This document shows, piece after piece, positions 35,421-46,600 of a DNA stretch of 64,000 nucleotides. The stretch's first letter is position 1. Each line of letters opens with the position of its first letter. The DNA is from Trifolium pratense (Eukaryota > Streptophyta > Magnoliopsida > Fabales > Fabaceae): positions 38,291,362 to 38,355,361 of the forward strand of contig NC_060061.1 in NCBI RefSeq assembly GCF_020283565.1, read 5' to 3'. A model generated the notes under the pieces. That model was not told the origin of the DNA, searched no databases, and worked only from the letters and a program-made list of their open reading frames with translations. Both the position numbers and the translations under genes were made by a program.

Positions 35421-38105
35421 ATGGCTGGTGCTTCGTCTTCGTCTTCATCAAAGATTCCACCGTTCATGTTTAGACATCTTCAGATTGTTGGAAATGAAAT
35501 GGAATTCCCAGAATCGCAACTAACGTTACTACCTGAGAAGATGGTCGACTTTGACAGTTTGAAAGAAAATGGGTATGATGTGAAACCGTACTTCTCTGCT
35601 CAAGGATGGAACAAGTACTTCGACATGTTGAATGGTCCTATCTATCCAGATCTTTTGAAGAAATTCTGGATGAAAGCGCGAGTTTTCTCTAAGTATGAAG
35701 CTAAGCAAGAGGAACTTGCCGCAATCGAAAGAAATCCTAGTCTGAAAGGAAAAACTAGGAAGGAGATGGGTCTTTTGGAGTTCACTGGTACACAGATTAG
35801 GTCTAACATCTGTGGTATCAATCTTACTTTTTCTCCAATACACTTCAATGCGTTGTTGGGTCTGGACAACTCTGGTTTGGTGCTGGATGATTTTGAAAAA
35901 GATACAAGATTCAGAGAAGAACTTCTGCACAGGATGTGCATTGATATGAAGTTGAAGGGAAAGGTTAAAGGTCTGACAGATGAGTGCAGGGTCTTATTCA
36001 AGATTATCTTGTCAACTATCAGTCCAAGGGTTGGTGGTACTGATACTATCTCGTGGCCTCATCGTCATCTGATTTACTTTCTTCTGACTGAAAGGAAAGT
36101 AAATCTGGGTAAATACTTTTTTGAGAGGATCTGTGAAGCCATCTTCCAAAGCAAGTCTCAGAGAAAAACAACTATTGTTTATCCTAGATTGCTTTCAGAT
36201 CTTCTGTACCAAGGTCACATTGTTCAGAATCTGAAGAAGTTCTATCCAGAACTTATGGCTCAGAAGCTCTTACCAGAAGTTCTGAATGCAAGCTTCTTAA
36301 CAAAGATGCACTTAATCAACACCAAGCTGGTTCAACCTAAACAAGAATTTAGAGTTAGACCTGAAGATCGTATGTATGTAGAAGGCTACCCAATTATATC
36401 TGAAGCTGATGCTGAGCATGTGATTCAGGACTACTTAGAAGTGCTCAGAAAAGAAGGTTTGGTTGTTGATAGAAGTATGGTTCCTCCAGCTCCTGTAAAC
36501 ATGTATAACCCTAAGAGGAAGCCAAAGAGGAAAGCTGAACAAGACAAACCAGATCTTTTGGCTCAGAAGAAGGTTAAGGTTGAGCAATCTATGGCTGAGC
36601 AAAGAACTAAGAGGAAGCATGAAGAAACTGCAACCAAGGCTGCTGAAGGAGCTTCCAAAAAGCCTATGGTTGTTGAAGTTGACAGTTCATCTGAGGAATC
36701 TGACTCTGAAGATGAAACTGAATCTGATGAGGAGACTCTTGCTGCTCGTTTGAGGAAAAGACCTGCTCCTATTTCTAAAGATAAAGGTAAGTCTTCTAAG
36801 TATGTTTTTAATGAAAATGAGATTGGATTAGGTTACACCAAACCTCTCAAAACTATCTTACCAACCTCTGATATTTCAACCTCTGATAACCCCCTATCTG
36901 AACTGGAAAAACATTTGAGCCCTGACCCTCTTAATAATCACCCTCTTTCTCATGAAACTCAACACAAATCTAGCTCACCTCCAAAATCTACATCACCTCA
37001 ACCTGAACCTCAACCTGACATTCCACAATCTGAACCTCAACCAGATATTCCTGTCACTAAACCAACCTCTCCCACAAAACAATCCTCTCCACCTCCTGAA
37101 CCATCCCCTGAACATAAATCTCCTGAACCATCTCCTGAACATGTTCACCCTGAATCCACTTCTGACATCTCATCATCTGAACCAACCCCTGAACCCCTTC
37201 CTAACTCAAGTGCTGAACATGCTTCTCCTGAGCGTATTCACACTTGTGCTCCCAAGCCTTCAGAGGTAGAAGTTGTGACTATTGACAACCCTACTCCTGA
37301 AATACCTAATCTTTCTACTATTCCCAATCCTTCACCATCTTCATCCAACATTTTTAGAAATCTATCCACTCAATTTCATGAAGACTTGCTTAGATTATCT
37401 ACAATAAAGGACAGGTTCTTAGTTTGTCCTTCTGATGTGGATCTCGAAGTATCAAGCATTAAGGCAAGGATTTGCAATGCTTTGGATGTTGCTGCTGCAA
37501 AGGTTAAGGCTGTAGTTGGAAGAAGAGATTTGGATGTGATAGACCTCTTAAAGAAAAGTCTGGCTAGGGCTGAATTGAAAAGGTTAACCATGTTTCATCA
37601 TGATGGATTTGAACTTGCTAAGCTGGAAGAAATTGCTGCTGTTGAACACCGTCTGCATGCTTTCAAGAGTTCAGAGTCTGGAGTCATCTGGATAGACTCC
37701 CAGCTATTTCAGAGTCTTGAAGCTCAGAGATCTGAGTCTGAAAGGTTAGAAGAAGCTGCTGCAAGAGTTGCCCAGTTGGCAAATGAGGTGCACCAAGAAG
37801 ATGTGCTTGCTTCTCAGAATCAAGAGGATGTGCTGATGATAGACTATCCAGAGGAAGGTGAACCCTCTGATAAAGGCAAGGCACCTTTGATTGAAGAACC
37901 AGAACCTGTGATTGAAGATCAAGCTCCTGTTTTGGCAGAACAGTTGCAGATATTTCAAGAAGCCCTGAGGGAACAGCAAGAAGGTCTAGAACGTCAAAGA
38001 GCTGCTCAAGAGACATTGGAAACCAAGGTGGATGGTTTAGTTTCCAATGTGGGATCTTTAAATGACAAATTTGACCAACTATTAGCCCTTCTTAAGAAAC
38101 CCTAG
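35421..38105 (+). CDS. Sirevirus envelope-like ORF
   Basis: 894 residues from the ATG at 35421, preceded by a pyrimidine-rich leader. Residues about 1-320 are a globular region (MFRHLQIVGNEMEFPESQ, WNKYFDMLNGPIYPDLLKKF, GINLTFSPIHFNALLGL, SWPHRHLIYFLL). This type is found in plant retrotransposon envelope-like or plant-transposon proteins. A basic patch (KRKPKRKAE) follows at about 355-375, an acidic SSSEESDSEDETESDEE stretch near 420, a Pro/Ser/Glu-rich region with repeated SPEP motifs at 480-620, and a C-terminal coiled coil (QEALREQQEGLERQRAAQE to LNDKFDQLLALL). Its location between pol and the 3' LTR is the Sirevirus envelope-like position. No clear signal peptide or membrane span is seen, so a true envelope role is doubtful. 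Function unknown. Confidence 0.8.
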   Translation: MAGASSSSSSKIPPFMFRHLQIVGNEMEFPESQLTLLPEKMVDFDSLKENGYDVKPYFSAQGWNKYFDMLNGPIYPDLLKKFWMKARVFSKYEAKQEELAAIERNPSLKGKTRKEMGLLEFTGTQIRSNICGINLTFSPIHFNALLGLDNSGLVLDDFEKDTRFREELLHRMCIDMKLKGKVKGLTDECRVLFKIILSTISPRVGGTDTISWPHRHLIYFLLTERKVNLGKYFFERICEAIFQSKSQRKTTIVYPRLLSDLLYQGHIVQNLKKFYPELMAQKLLPEVLNASFLTKMHLINTKLVQPKQEFRVRPEDRMYVEGYPIISEADAEHVIQDYLEVLRKEGLVVDRSMVPPAPVNMYNPKRKPKRKAEQDKPDLLAQKKVKVEQSMAEQRTKRKHEETATKAAEGASKKPMVVEVDSSSEESDSEDETESDEETLAARLRKRPAPISKDKGKSSKYVFNENEIGLGYTKPLKTILPTSDISTSDNPLSELEKHLSPDPLNNHPLSHETQHKSSSPPKSTSPQPEPQPDIPQSEPQPDIPVTKPTSPTKQSSPPPEPSPEHKSPEPSPEHVHPESTSDISSSEPTPEPLPNSSAEHASPERIHTCAPKPSEVEVVTIDNPTPEIPNLSTIPNPSPSSSNIFRNLSTQFHEDLLRLSTIKDRFLVCPSDVDLEVSSIKARICNALDVAAAKVKAVVGRRDLDVIDLLKKSLARAELKRLTMFHHDGFELAKLEEIAAVEHRLHAFKSSESGVIWIDSQLFQSLEAQRSESERLEEAAARVAQLANEVHQEDVLASQNQEDVLMIDYPEEGEPSDKGKAPLIEEPEPVIEDQAPVLAEQLQIFQEALREQQEGLERQRAAQETLETKVDGLVSNVGSLNDKFDQLLALLKKP

Positions 38106-38381
38106 GATTCTATGCACATTTTCTTCATATTTTTTATGTTTTGCTTGCTTATTTTGTCATGTTTATTTCCTTGTTTACCTTCTGAACACTTTTTCTGGTT
38201 TATCTATTTCAAGATTTTGTTTATGTTTTGATTGATTAATTATTTTATGTCCTCTTGATATTTTTTTCTTGATAAATAAGAACACAAGAACACAAGATGC
38301 TTTTAAAAACGAAAATTTTTATTAATGATCTGATAATGTAGAGTACATTGGTAAAAAGAAAAAGAAAAAGACAACCTAATC

Positions 38382-38747
38382 CTAATCAGATGGATAAAAC
38401 TCAGAAGAAATCTCTGATTTCTCCTCAGCATCCTCTGATGATATTTCAATGGGATCTGGGTTTTGCTCTTGTTCTTCTTCTTCTTGTTCCTCTTCTGGAA
38501 CATAGCTAGCCAAGAACTCCACATAGTCAGCATCATCTTCATTCTCTTCAGCTTCAGAGTCTGATGAGATGATTATTATCTCAGCATCTTGTGGTTTCTT
38601 GTTGTCTTTTTTATCTTTCTCTTCGTCTTCGCGTTTCTCTTCATTCTTCTTTCTCTTAAACTCTGCGATGCGTAAACTGAATCTTTTCATTATTCCAACT
38701 TTCTCTTGCTTCACTTGTTTCTTCTTGTTTTTATGTGAAGCAGGCAT
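38382..38747 (-). CDS. Antisense ORF in the Sirevirus 3' region
   Basis: 121 residues: MPASHKNKKKQVKQEK, a Lys/Glu-rich middle (FKRKKNEEKREDEEKDKKDN) and an acidic tail with SSDSEAEENEDDADYVEF and PEEEQEEEEQEQN. It lies on the strand opposite the element, between the envelope-like ORF and the LTR. The composition is low complexity, so an open frame is weaker evidence than usual. The ATG at 38747 lies shortly downstream, on its own strand, of sequence that could act as a promoter. I do not recognise a family. Confidence 0.45.
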   Translation of the reverse strand: MPASHKNKKKQVKQEKVGIMKRFSLRIAEFKRKKNEEKREDEEKDKKDNKKPQDAEIIIISSDSEAEENEDDADYVEFLASYVPEEEQEEEEQEQNPDPIEISSEDAEEKSEISSEFYPSD

Positions 38748-38880
38748 GTTACCTTGTTCCGTTTTATAAACCCTTGAGCGCGTTGGTTTTCGCTGTTGAA
38801 ATTAATTCACCTTTGTAACAACCACTCTCCTTTCTCTTTGACTGTCTTGGTTATATAACTTTGTTTTACTTTTTGATAAT

Positions 38881-39329
38881 GACAAAAGGGGGAGTAGTTA
38901 CGCATTAATTGATAAGTTCCAAAACTGAAACCACGCCTTTTATCTCGCTTTTATCTGTTATATTAAAAGTTGTTACTTTTAAGTTGTTTTACGTATTTCA
39001 AGGAGGAGACTAAGTTAGTTGAAACTGAAATAAATTTTATAAGTAAGGATAAGTTAAGAGTGCAATTTTAACTTAGCCTTATGAGACTTAGGGGGAGAGC
39101 TTGCAAACCTCTCACTCTGAAGAAAGATATGAAATTTGTTTTATTTCAAAACATCTTAATCTTATACTAAATTAAAATATCATGGATAAAACATAAAGTT
39201 CAGACTTTATGGAGTATCAATCTTAGGGGGAGCTTGCAAACCTCATAAACCTAAGAGAAACATGATAAGTTAATTTAACAACAATTGTCAATTAATACTT
39301 ATGTTTGTCATCATCAAAAAGGGGGAGAT
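38881..39329 (+). promoter_or_regulatory. Repeated polypurine-tract motifs upstream of the 3' LTR
   Basis: Four G-rich purine motifs occur: AAAAGGGGGAG at 38884-38894, CTTAGGGGGAGAGCTTGC near 39087-39104, CTTAGGGGGAGCTTGC near 39222-39237, and AAAAAGGGGGAG at 39316-39327 directly before the LTR. The last is the functional polypurine tract position. The middle two also share AGCTTGCAAACCTC. Repeated PPT-like motifs are a known Sirevirus trait. Confidence 0.75.
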
Positions 39330-40458
39330 TGTTGGAACAAAATTGATTTAAAAAATGTTTGCCCCTAAATCTATAAAGGTTTTGATGATAACAAAGTATT
39401 AATAAACAATTGGAAGGACTAAAAATTTATTTTAAGTGCGCAGATATAAGCATCATATAAGCTCTGAGTTAAGTTCAGAGGATGTGAACTCAGAAGTTCA
39501 CAAGCGCTCAGAAGATGTTGGACTTCAGAAGATTCAACATTCAGAGGATGAAGACTTCAGAACTTCTTGTCTGTCTACAAGCTTCATCAACCTCTGAAGA
39601 TCTCTTTGAAAGCTGTGAAAGATTCCTTTCACCAGTCAACTCTTCTACCAATGGAGAAAAGGACCTTTCAAGCCTGATCAGTTCAGCTACCTCTGTTTTG
39701 TCTGTCCTAACCTGAGAACGTGGGTCTTCAGTTTTGTTAGCTGAATAAGGAAAGTCTTCTCTGCAGTAGTCAAAGTAACTGAAACTCTTTCTTAGTTTTG
39801 GATACAACCAAACTGCATCAAGACAGACTGCTTGAAGACAAAAGGGTATCAACTCCAACGGCTCCTTTTGCAACGACTCTTTTCTAGTGGTATATATACT
39901 AGAAGATTCAGCTACAACATATACACAATTATTAAGATTTGAACGTGCGCTGAACAAACTCTGAACTCTGTGATATACAAGCTCTGAACCTCTTATCAAG
40001 TGTTTTTGCACTTTAGCTAAATACTCTGTACTATTTGTATTTGCTCTCTTTAGGTTCATCTTAGAGCATTTGTATATTTTTATATACTTTACCATTACTT
40101 GAGGAAACTTAAGCTTGTGTGCTTAAGTGTGGAAACTTAAACTTGTGTGTTTAAGTGTGAAGTCTTAAGCTTGTGTGCTTGAGCATAGTTGTGAAGTCTC
40201 TTGCTTGTGTGCTTGAGCAGGTGTAATCTTGTGTGATTATAGTGAACTCCCTTGGAAGTGCAAGGGGACTGGACTACTCTCGTTTTGTGAGAGGAACCAG
40301 TATAAATTGCTTGTGTGATCTCTCTCTCTATCTCCTTAACTTGTTATTTATTGTGTTACTTTTCCGCTGCTAACGTAGTTGAGTTAAGAACTTGAAAAAG
40401 TTTTAAACTTAGCTAAAACACAATTCAACCCCCCCCTTCTTGTGTTTTCACACCTTCA
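39330..40458 (+). repeat. Sirevirus 3' LTR
   Basis: TG...CA ends, 1129 bases. It starts immediately after the polypurine tract and ends before satellite sequence. The interior contains a repeated TCAGAAG/TCAGAGG motif (39480-39570) and a series of CTTAAGCTTGTGTGCTT-like repeats (40108-40220). A TATA-like ATATATAC lies at about 39892. Confidence 0.8.
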
Positions 40459-41199
40459 ATCATTCAATTAAGGTTATTTTGTGTCTTTATTCAAAAGTTA
40501 ATAGAATATTAAAATGTTAAAAAAAAAATCAACAAGATTCGAAACCCTGACCTTTAGTTACACTTTTTATTACATTGACCATTAAGCCATATTAATTAAT
40601 TTGATATATCTTCTATCTTATCTACCTATCTTAGAAAAGAATATACATAAGAAATTCCAAGTTTGCCCCTTTTTAATTTGTTGCCACATCATTCAATTAA
40701 GGTTATTTTGTGTCTTTATTCAAAAGTTAATAGAATATTAAAATCTTCTATCTTAGAAAAGAATATACATAAGAAATTCCAAGTTTGCCCCTTTTTAATT
40801 TGTTGCCACATCATTCAATTAAGGTTATTTTGTGTCTTTATTCAAAAGTTAATAGAATATTAAAATGTTAAAAAAAAAAATTCAACAAGATTCGAACCCC
40901 TGACCTTTAGTTACACTTTTTATTACATTGACCATTAAGCCATATCAATTAATTTGATATATCTTCTATCTTAGAAAAGAATATACATAAGAAATTCCAA
41001 GTTTGCCCCTTTTTAATTTGTTGCCACATCATTCAATGAAGGTTATTTTGTGTCTTTATTCAAAAGTTAATAGAATATTAAAATGTTAAAAAAAAAAAAT
41101 CAACAAGATTCGAACCCCTAACCTTTAGTTACACTTTTTATTACATTGACCATTAAGCCATATCAATTAATCTTCTATCTTAGAAAAGAATATACATAA
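40459..41199. repeat. Satellite array, left segment
   Basis: Monomers of the same family as 50321-58486, beginning in mid-monomer after the Sirevirus LTR and ending at the Tekay insertion (flank CATAA). Landmarks of a monomer are CTTAGAAAAGAATATAC, AAGTTTGCCCC, GCCACATCATTCAATTAAGG, an A run, AACAAGATTCGAA and GACCATTAAGCCATAT. Shortened monomers also occur (one junction at about 40745). Confidence 0.93.
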
Positions 41200-43518
41200 T
41201 GTAACGACCCGTTTTTCGTATTCGTATATTTTATTAAATATATTTTATTTATTAATTGGCTTTTATTATTTTAGTGAGCGGCGAATAATTATTTAGCCGA
41301 ACGTAAGTTATTAGACGCGAGAACCTTGGTTTTGGGCTTATGGGCGTGAGAGGTAATGGGCCTAAGCCAAATGGGCTTGGTTCATGACCATGGGAAAGAG
41401 TATAAGTAGCAAGTCCAACTTATGAATAGTTTCATAACTTCATATCTTTGAGTTTTGAGTGAGTAGAGCAAGAGCAAAACCATAAGAGCTAGGGTTTGAT
41501 CAAGAGAGAAAGCTTGAGCAAGAGAAGGATTGGATCATCATCTTTGCTTAAGGTAAGAGATTAGAATTCATGATTCTTGAGTGACAAGGAGGGGGGAGAT
41601 TGTCTATGTCTCCGTTCCCGAACTCTCCCACTCAATTTCTTTTAGACTTTTGATAAGCTTTTGTATGTGAGTATGATGTTCTTCATCATCACTTTGTATG
41701 TGTTAATCACTAGCTTGATTCCATGATGAATATGTATGTGTTTGGATCATTTTTGGAAAGTTTATGAAAGTTACTTAAAACTCAAGTAATTGGCTTGATT
41801 TTGATTGTTAGAGGTATTTGGATGTTTGGAAGGGATGATTAATGTTCCTTGATACCATATATGTTTGGAATGGCTGTTTATATGAATTTATAACATGTTT
41901 AGATGAATTTTTGAGTTGATTTGGTGTTAAACCGCCTTAGATAACTCAAGAACAGATTTTCTTTCTGGTGTTGTTCGCTTAGCGAATAGGAGTTCGCTGC
42001 AGCGAATAAGTTCGCTACGAGTTCGCTACCTGTTCGCCATGCACCTGTGATCCTCTGATGTAGTTCGCTACAGCGAACTGAGATTCGCTTAGCGAATGAG
42101 TTCGCTACCTGTTCGCTTTGGATTCGCTTAGCGAACAGTGCTGAACCAGCAATGCTTGTTGATGATTGTAAGTGTGATTTGGCACTTGTAACATGGTTTA
42201 AGAGTATCCTTACATGATTTATTGATACATGTTGATACTGTTAATGCTTATTGTTAATCGTTAAATGATTGATAACGTGTATGCAATAAGTTGTAGCTTA
42301 ATGTGAGCAATGTATATGTTTTAGCATTAATTTGCAATGATAAGAGAATGATGTATGTTTTATGACATAAGTGTAAATGAAACCTTGTGTGTATAAAAAC
42401 GAGTATGCAGATAATTATCATGTGAATAATTATGAATTGAGTGATAGGATATTGTGTTATCCTAATGTGTTAGATGTTGGGATTGTGTTTCCGCATCAGT
42501 GAATGATTAGCTTCGAGCTAGATAGCGTCATGTATTTGATGTGTTTAAAAGTAATCATGCATTCATGATTGTATGTGAACATTGGAAACTTGGGTTCCAA
42601 TAACGAAAATGGACTATGTGTCCATAATGAAGCCGAGGATCGGATTAGATGAAATCCATGAGTCCAGAGCTGCTATCCAACAGGATATAAAACTGTTTTG
42701 GCTTATCCAAGGGAGATAAGATGGTTCGGTAAGTTCCGACATATCCAGCATGATACAAAACTGTTCTTGGTCCACCGTTGGTGAGACATTTTGGTACCAC
42801 ATGCATTTAGTTATGTCTAGGGATGGCATGACAGTGAGTTAATTGGCATTAGATACCTTAGGGTAAATGCGCATATATTTGATAAATGGTAAGTGACATT
42901 ATCTGGTTGCATTGTGTTGAACCTTATTAATTGATAATTGTTTAGTGTGATGTTTTGGCGTGAGTTAGAATATGTTTGATGTAGTTCGAAAGTGCAAGAC
43001 CTTTCTTATGCTCGTATGATATGCGATTATGTTTTCTAACTCTCTGCTTTGTGTTATTTGCTGGACCTTTGGGGGTTCAGATATTCAGGGTGAGGATTGT
43101 GCCGACGTTTAGACTGCTGTTCTAGCGTGGTGTTGAAGTACTTTTTGGTGAGGAGACTTAGCATAGATTACTCCTCTTAGTTCTAGCTTTTGACTAGAGT
43201 TTGTAAATAGTAAATGCTCTGGTAATGTAACATCGAGTCGGGGTTACGCTTGGATTTCATCGTATATCGGTGTTACCTTTTGATATGCTAGTTCTTGTTT
43301 AAGTGACATCCTTAGGGATGAATATGGCTTATGTATATATATATGTATATATATGCATGCTTGGTTTGATTGGAATCCGCTGTTGCTTTTCATGTTAAAT
43401 TTCATGATGCTCTGTGTGTATGCTTGTGTTTTAATTACCGCGTGGCACTCTGCCTTTACACTTGTTGAAAAGTTTTTAAAATTACGTTTTTAAGGGTAGT
43501 ATGGGTTAGGGTGTTACA
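41200..43518 (+). repeat. 5' LTR of the chromovirus
   Basis: Starts TGTAACGACCCG and ends GGGTTAGGGTGTTACA. Contains the TTCGC palindrome cluster at 41974-42136 and a short TATATATG repeat near 43340. Confidence 0.96.
41974..42136. promoter_or_regulatory. TTCGC palindrome cluster in the 5' LTR
   Basis: About a dozen TTCGC motifs in 163 bases. Several are closed into palindromes (TTCGCTTAGCGAA three times, TTCGCTACAGCGAA, TTCGCTGCAGCGAA), linked by GAGTTCGCTACCTG repeats. Repeated in the 3' LTR at 48776-48938. The regulatory role is inferred only from location and symmetry. Confidence 0.6.
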
Positions 43519-43522
43519 ATAG

Positions 43523-43534
43523 TGGTATCAGAGC
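43523..43534 (+). other. Primer binding site, initiator-Met tRNA
   Basis: TGGTATCAGAGC, four bases after the 5' LTR, complementary to the 3' end of plant initiator methionine tRNA. This is the standard PBS of this retrotransposon group. Confidence 0.93.
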
Positions 43535-43641
43535 AGGTCGGTTCGTGTGAACCAATTAGGACTTTTCTTTTCCCCGTATGAGCATGTGTAGGGAACACTG
43601 TTAGTACTTTCTAACGTCTAGTTGTGATTCGTTCAGGAATC

Positions 43642-46600
43642 ATGGCTGCTGCGAGAACGAATGCTCAGATTGCGGAGGCTTTGGCCGCACTCACCAACAT
43701 TGTGGTTAGAGATCATCAACCTGGAAGAGAGGTAGAGATGAGGTTGGAAAGGTTCATGAAGCAGAAACCGCCAACATTTACCGGAGGTTACAACCCGGAT
43801 GGAGCTCACAAGTGGCTGGAGGAACTTGAGATAATTTTTGAAGCAATGAATTGTTCCGAGGAAGGGAAGACAACCCTTGGGACATATGTGTTGCGTGAGG
43901 AAGCGAATGTGTGGTGGAAGAATGCCAAGTTGAGGCTAGGACCCGGTGGTATGGCTATACCATGGGCAATGTTTAAAAGAGAATTTTTGGTTAAGTATTT
44001 TCCTGTGGATGTGAAGAACAAGAAAGTAGTGGAATTCATGGAATTGAAACAGGGAAATATGACGGTAGCTGACTATGCCGTCAAGTTTGAAACTTTGTGT
44101 GCGTTTAGTCCGCATTACAACACTATGGAAGCGGAGAACGACAAGTGTGTGAAGTTTGAAAGTGGTCTACGTCCAGACATTAAGCATATGATTGGATTTT
44201 CACAGATAAGGGATTTTGCGACCCTTGTGAACAAGAGTAGGATCTGTGATGAAGATGGTAGGGCTAAGGTGAACTACTACAAGGCTGCGAATGACCGGAA
44301 AGGGAAAGGACAAGAGCGCGGGAAACCTTATGATAACCGCGGTAGGGGTAATACAAGTGGTGGTAAGAAGCCGGTGAATGGAAGTTGTTATAACTGTGGA
44401 GAACGGGGTCATATGTCTTATGATTGCCCGAAGAAAGGAGATAGGTGTAAGAATTGTGGAAAGCTGGGCCACAAGACCGAAGTTTGTAGAGGAAAGGTGG
44501 TGTGTTTCAACTGTGGTGAAGAAGGCCACAAGAGTCCGACTTGTAAGAAGCCCAAGAAGGTGATGGGCAAGGTGTTTGCTTTAAGTGGAGAGGATGCTAG
44601 CCTTGAGGACAATCTCATTAGAGGTACGTGTTTCATCTATGACACTCCTTTAATTGCGATTATAGATACGGGAGCGACGCATTCTTTTATTTCTTTGGAT
44701 TGTGCGAAGCGTCTTAGTATTCCTTTAACGGATATGATGGGTAGGATGGAAATAGAAACTCCTGCTAATGGTTCAGTGATTACCCGACAAGTATGTCGTA
44801 ACTGCCCCGTAACCATTTTTGATAGGCACTTTGGTATGGATTTAGTGTGTATTCCACTTAGTGGTATGGATGTGATTTTTGGTATGAATTGGTTAATCTT
44901 TAATCGAATTCATATCAACTGTCGTGAGAAGGCCGTTGTTTTTCCGAAGCCGGAGGAGAACTTGCATTTGATGAGCGGGAAGGAAGTATCGGAAGCGTTG
45001 AAAGAACATGCCGAGATGTTCATGATGTTTGCATCATTGAAACTCGAAGGAGGAGTTAAGATAGAAGAGTTACCGATCGTTTGTGAATTCCCAGATGTGT
45101 TTCCGGATGATATATCTGACGTGCCTCCAAAGCGAGAGGTAGAGTTTTCTATCGACCTAGTACCTGGAACTAGTCCGATATCGATGGCGCCGTATCGAAT
45201 GTCAGCATCAGAGTTGAATGAGTTGAAGAAGCAACTTGAAGAGCTGCTTGAGAAGAGGTTTGTTCGACCGAGTGTTTCGCCATGGGGAGCGCCGGTGTTG
45301 CTTGTGAAGAAGAAAGATGGAAGCATGAGATTATGTATAGACTATCGTCAGTTGAACAAAGTGACGATCAAGAATAAATATCCACTTCCGAGGATAGATG
45401 ATTTGATGGATCAACTAGTTGGAGCTTGTGTGTTTAGTAAGATCGATTTGAGATCTGGATACCATCAGATTAGAGTGAAGACGGAAGACATACCTAAGAC
45501 TGCATTTAGGACGAGGTATGGGCACTACGAGTATTCAGTTATGCCGTTTGGTGTGACCAATGCACCTGGAGTTTTCATGGAGTATATGAACCGAATTTTC
45601 CATTCATTTTTGGATAGATTCGTGGTGGTGTTCATCGACGACATTTTGATTTACTCAAAATCCGAGGAAGAGCACGAGGAGCACTTGAGGATTGTTTTGC
45701 AAGTCTTGAAGGAGAAGAAGTTGTATGCCAAGTTGTCGAAGTGTGAATTTTGGATGAAAGAGGTGAGTTTCCTAGGGCATATAATTTCAAGTGGAGGAAT
45801 CGCGGTAGATCCTGCGAAGGTTGACGCTGTGTCACAGTGGGGAACGCCGGAATCTGTTTCAGAGATTAGAAGTTTCCTTGGTTTGGCCGGTTATTATAGA
45901 AGATTCATCGAAGGTTTTTCGAAGTTGGCTTTACCGTTAACCAAGTTGACGAGGAAAGATCAAGCGTTTGTTTGGGATGGTATTTGTGAGGAGAGCTTCC
46001 AAGAGCTCAAGAGAAGATTGACTACTGCACCCGTGTTGATTTTACCCGATGCCAAAGAGTCGTTCATCGTGTATTGCGATGCTTCGAAGTTAGGACTTGG
46101 TGGAGTGCTTATGCAAGGGGGTAATGTGGTAGCATATGCTTCGAGACAACTGAAGGTTCACGAGAGGAACTATCCAACGCATGATTTGGAGTTAGCCGCA
46201 GTGGTGTTTGCTTTGAAAGTGTGGAGACACTACTTGTATGGATCGAGGTTTGAAGTGTTCAGTGATCACAAGAGTCTGAAGTACTTATTCGACCAGAAGG
46301 AGTTGAATATGAGGCAACGAAGATGGCTCGAATTCTTAAAGGACTACGATTTTGAATTGAGTTATCACCCCGGAAAAGCCAATGTAGTGGCCGATGCATT
46401 AAGTAGGAAAACTTTGCATATGTCATCATTGATGGTGAAAGAGTTAGAGTTGATTGAAGAATTCCGAGACTTGAGTCTTGTGTGTGAGGTTACTTCTACA
46501 AGTGTGAAGCTTGGAATGTTAAGATTGACGAATCCTTTTATTGAAGATATTAAAGAACGTCAGAAATCGGATAAGAGATTGATGGAGAAGATGGTACTCA

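Larger units (their letters stand above)
35284..40458 (+). mobile_element. Sirevirus (Ty1/copia, SIRE/Maximus-like) retrotransposon, 3' portion
   Basis: The order is envelope-like ORF, antisense ORF, several GGGGGAG polypurine motifs and a 1.1-kb LTR starting TGTTGGAACAAAATTG and ending ...CACACCTTCA. This is the arrangement of Sirevirus 3' ends in legumes. The 5' LTR, gag and pol fall in or beyond the N gap. The 3' end enters the satellite directly. The bases after the LTR (ATCATTCAATTAAGG) are a satellite motif, so the insertion target was inside the array. Confidence 0.82.

Noticed and set aside
42614..42829. 71-codon minus-strand frame, identical in both LTRs
   Set aside because: Identity follows from the LTR pair and there is no domain or promoter evidence.
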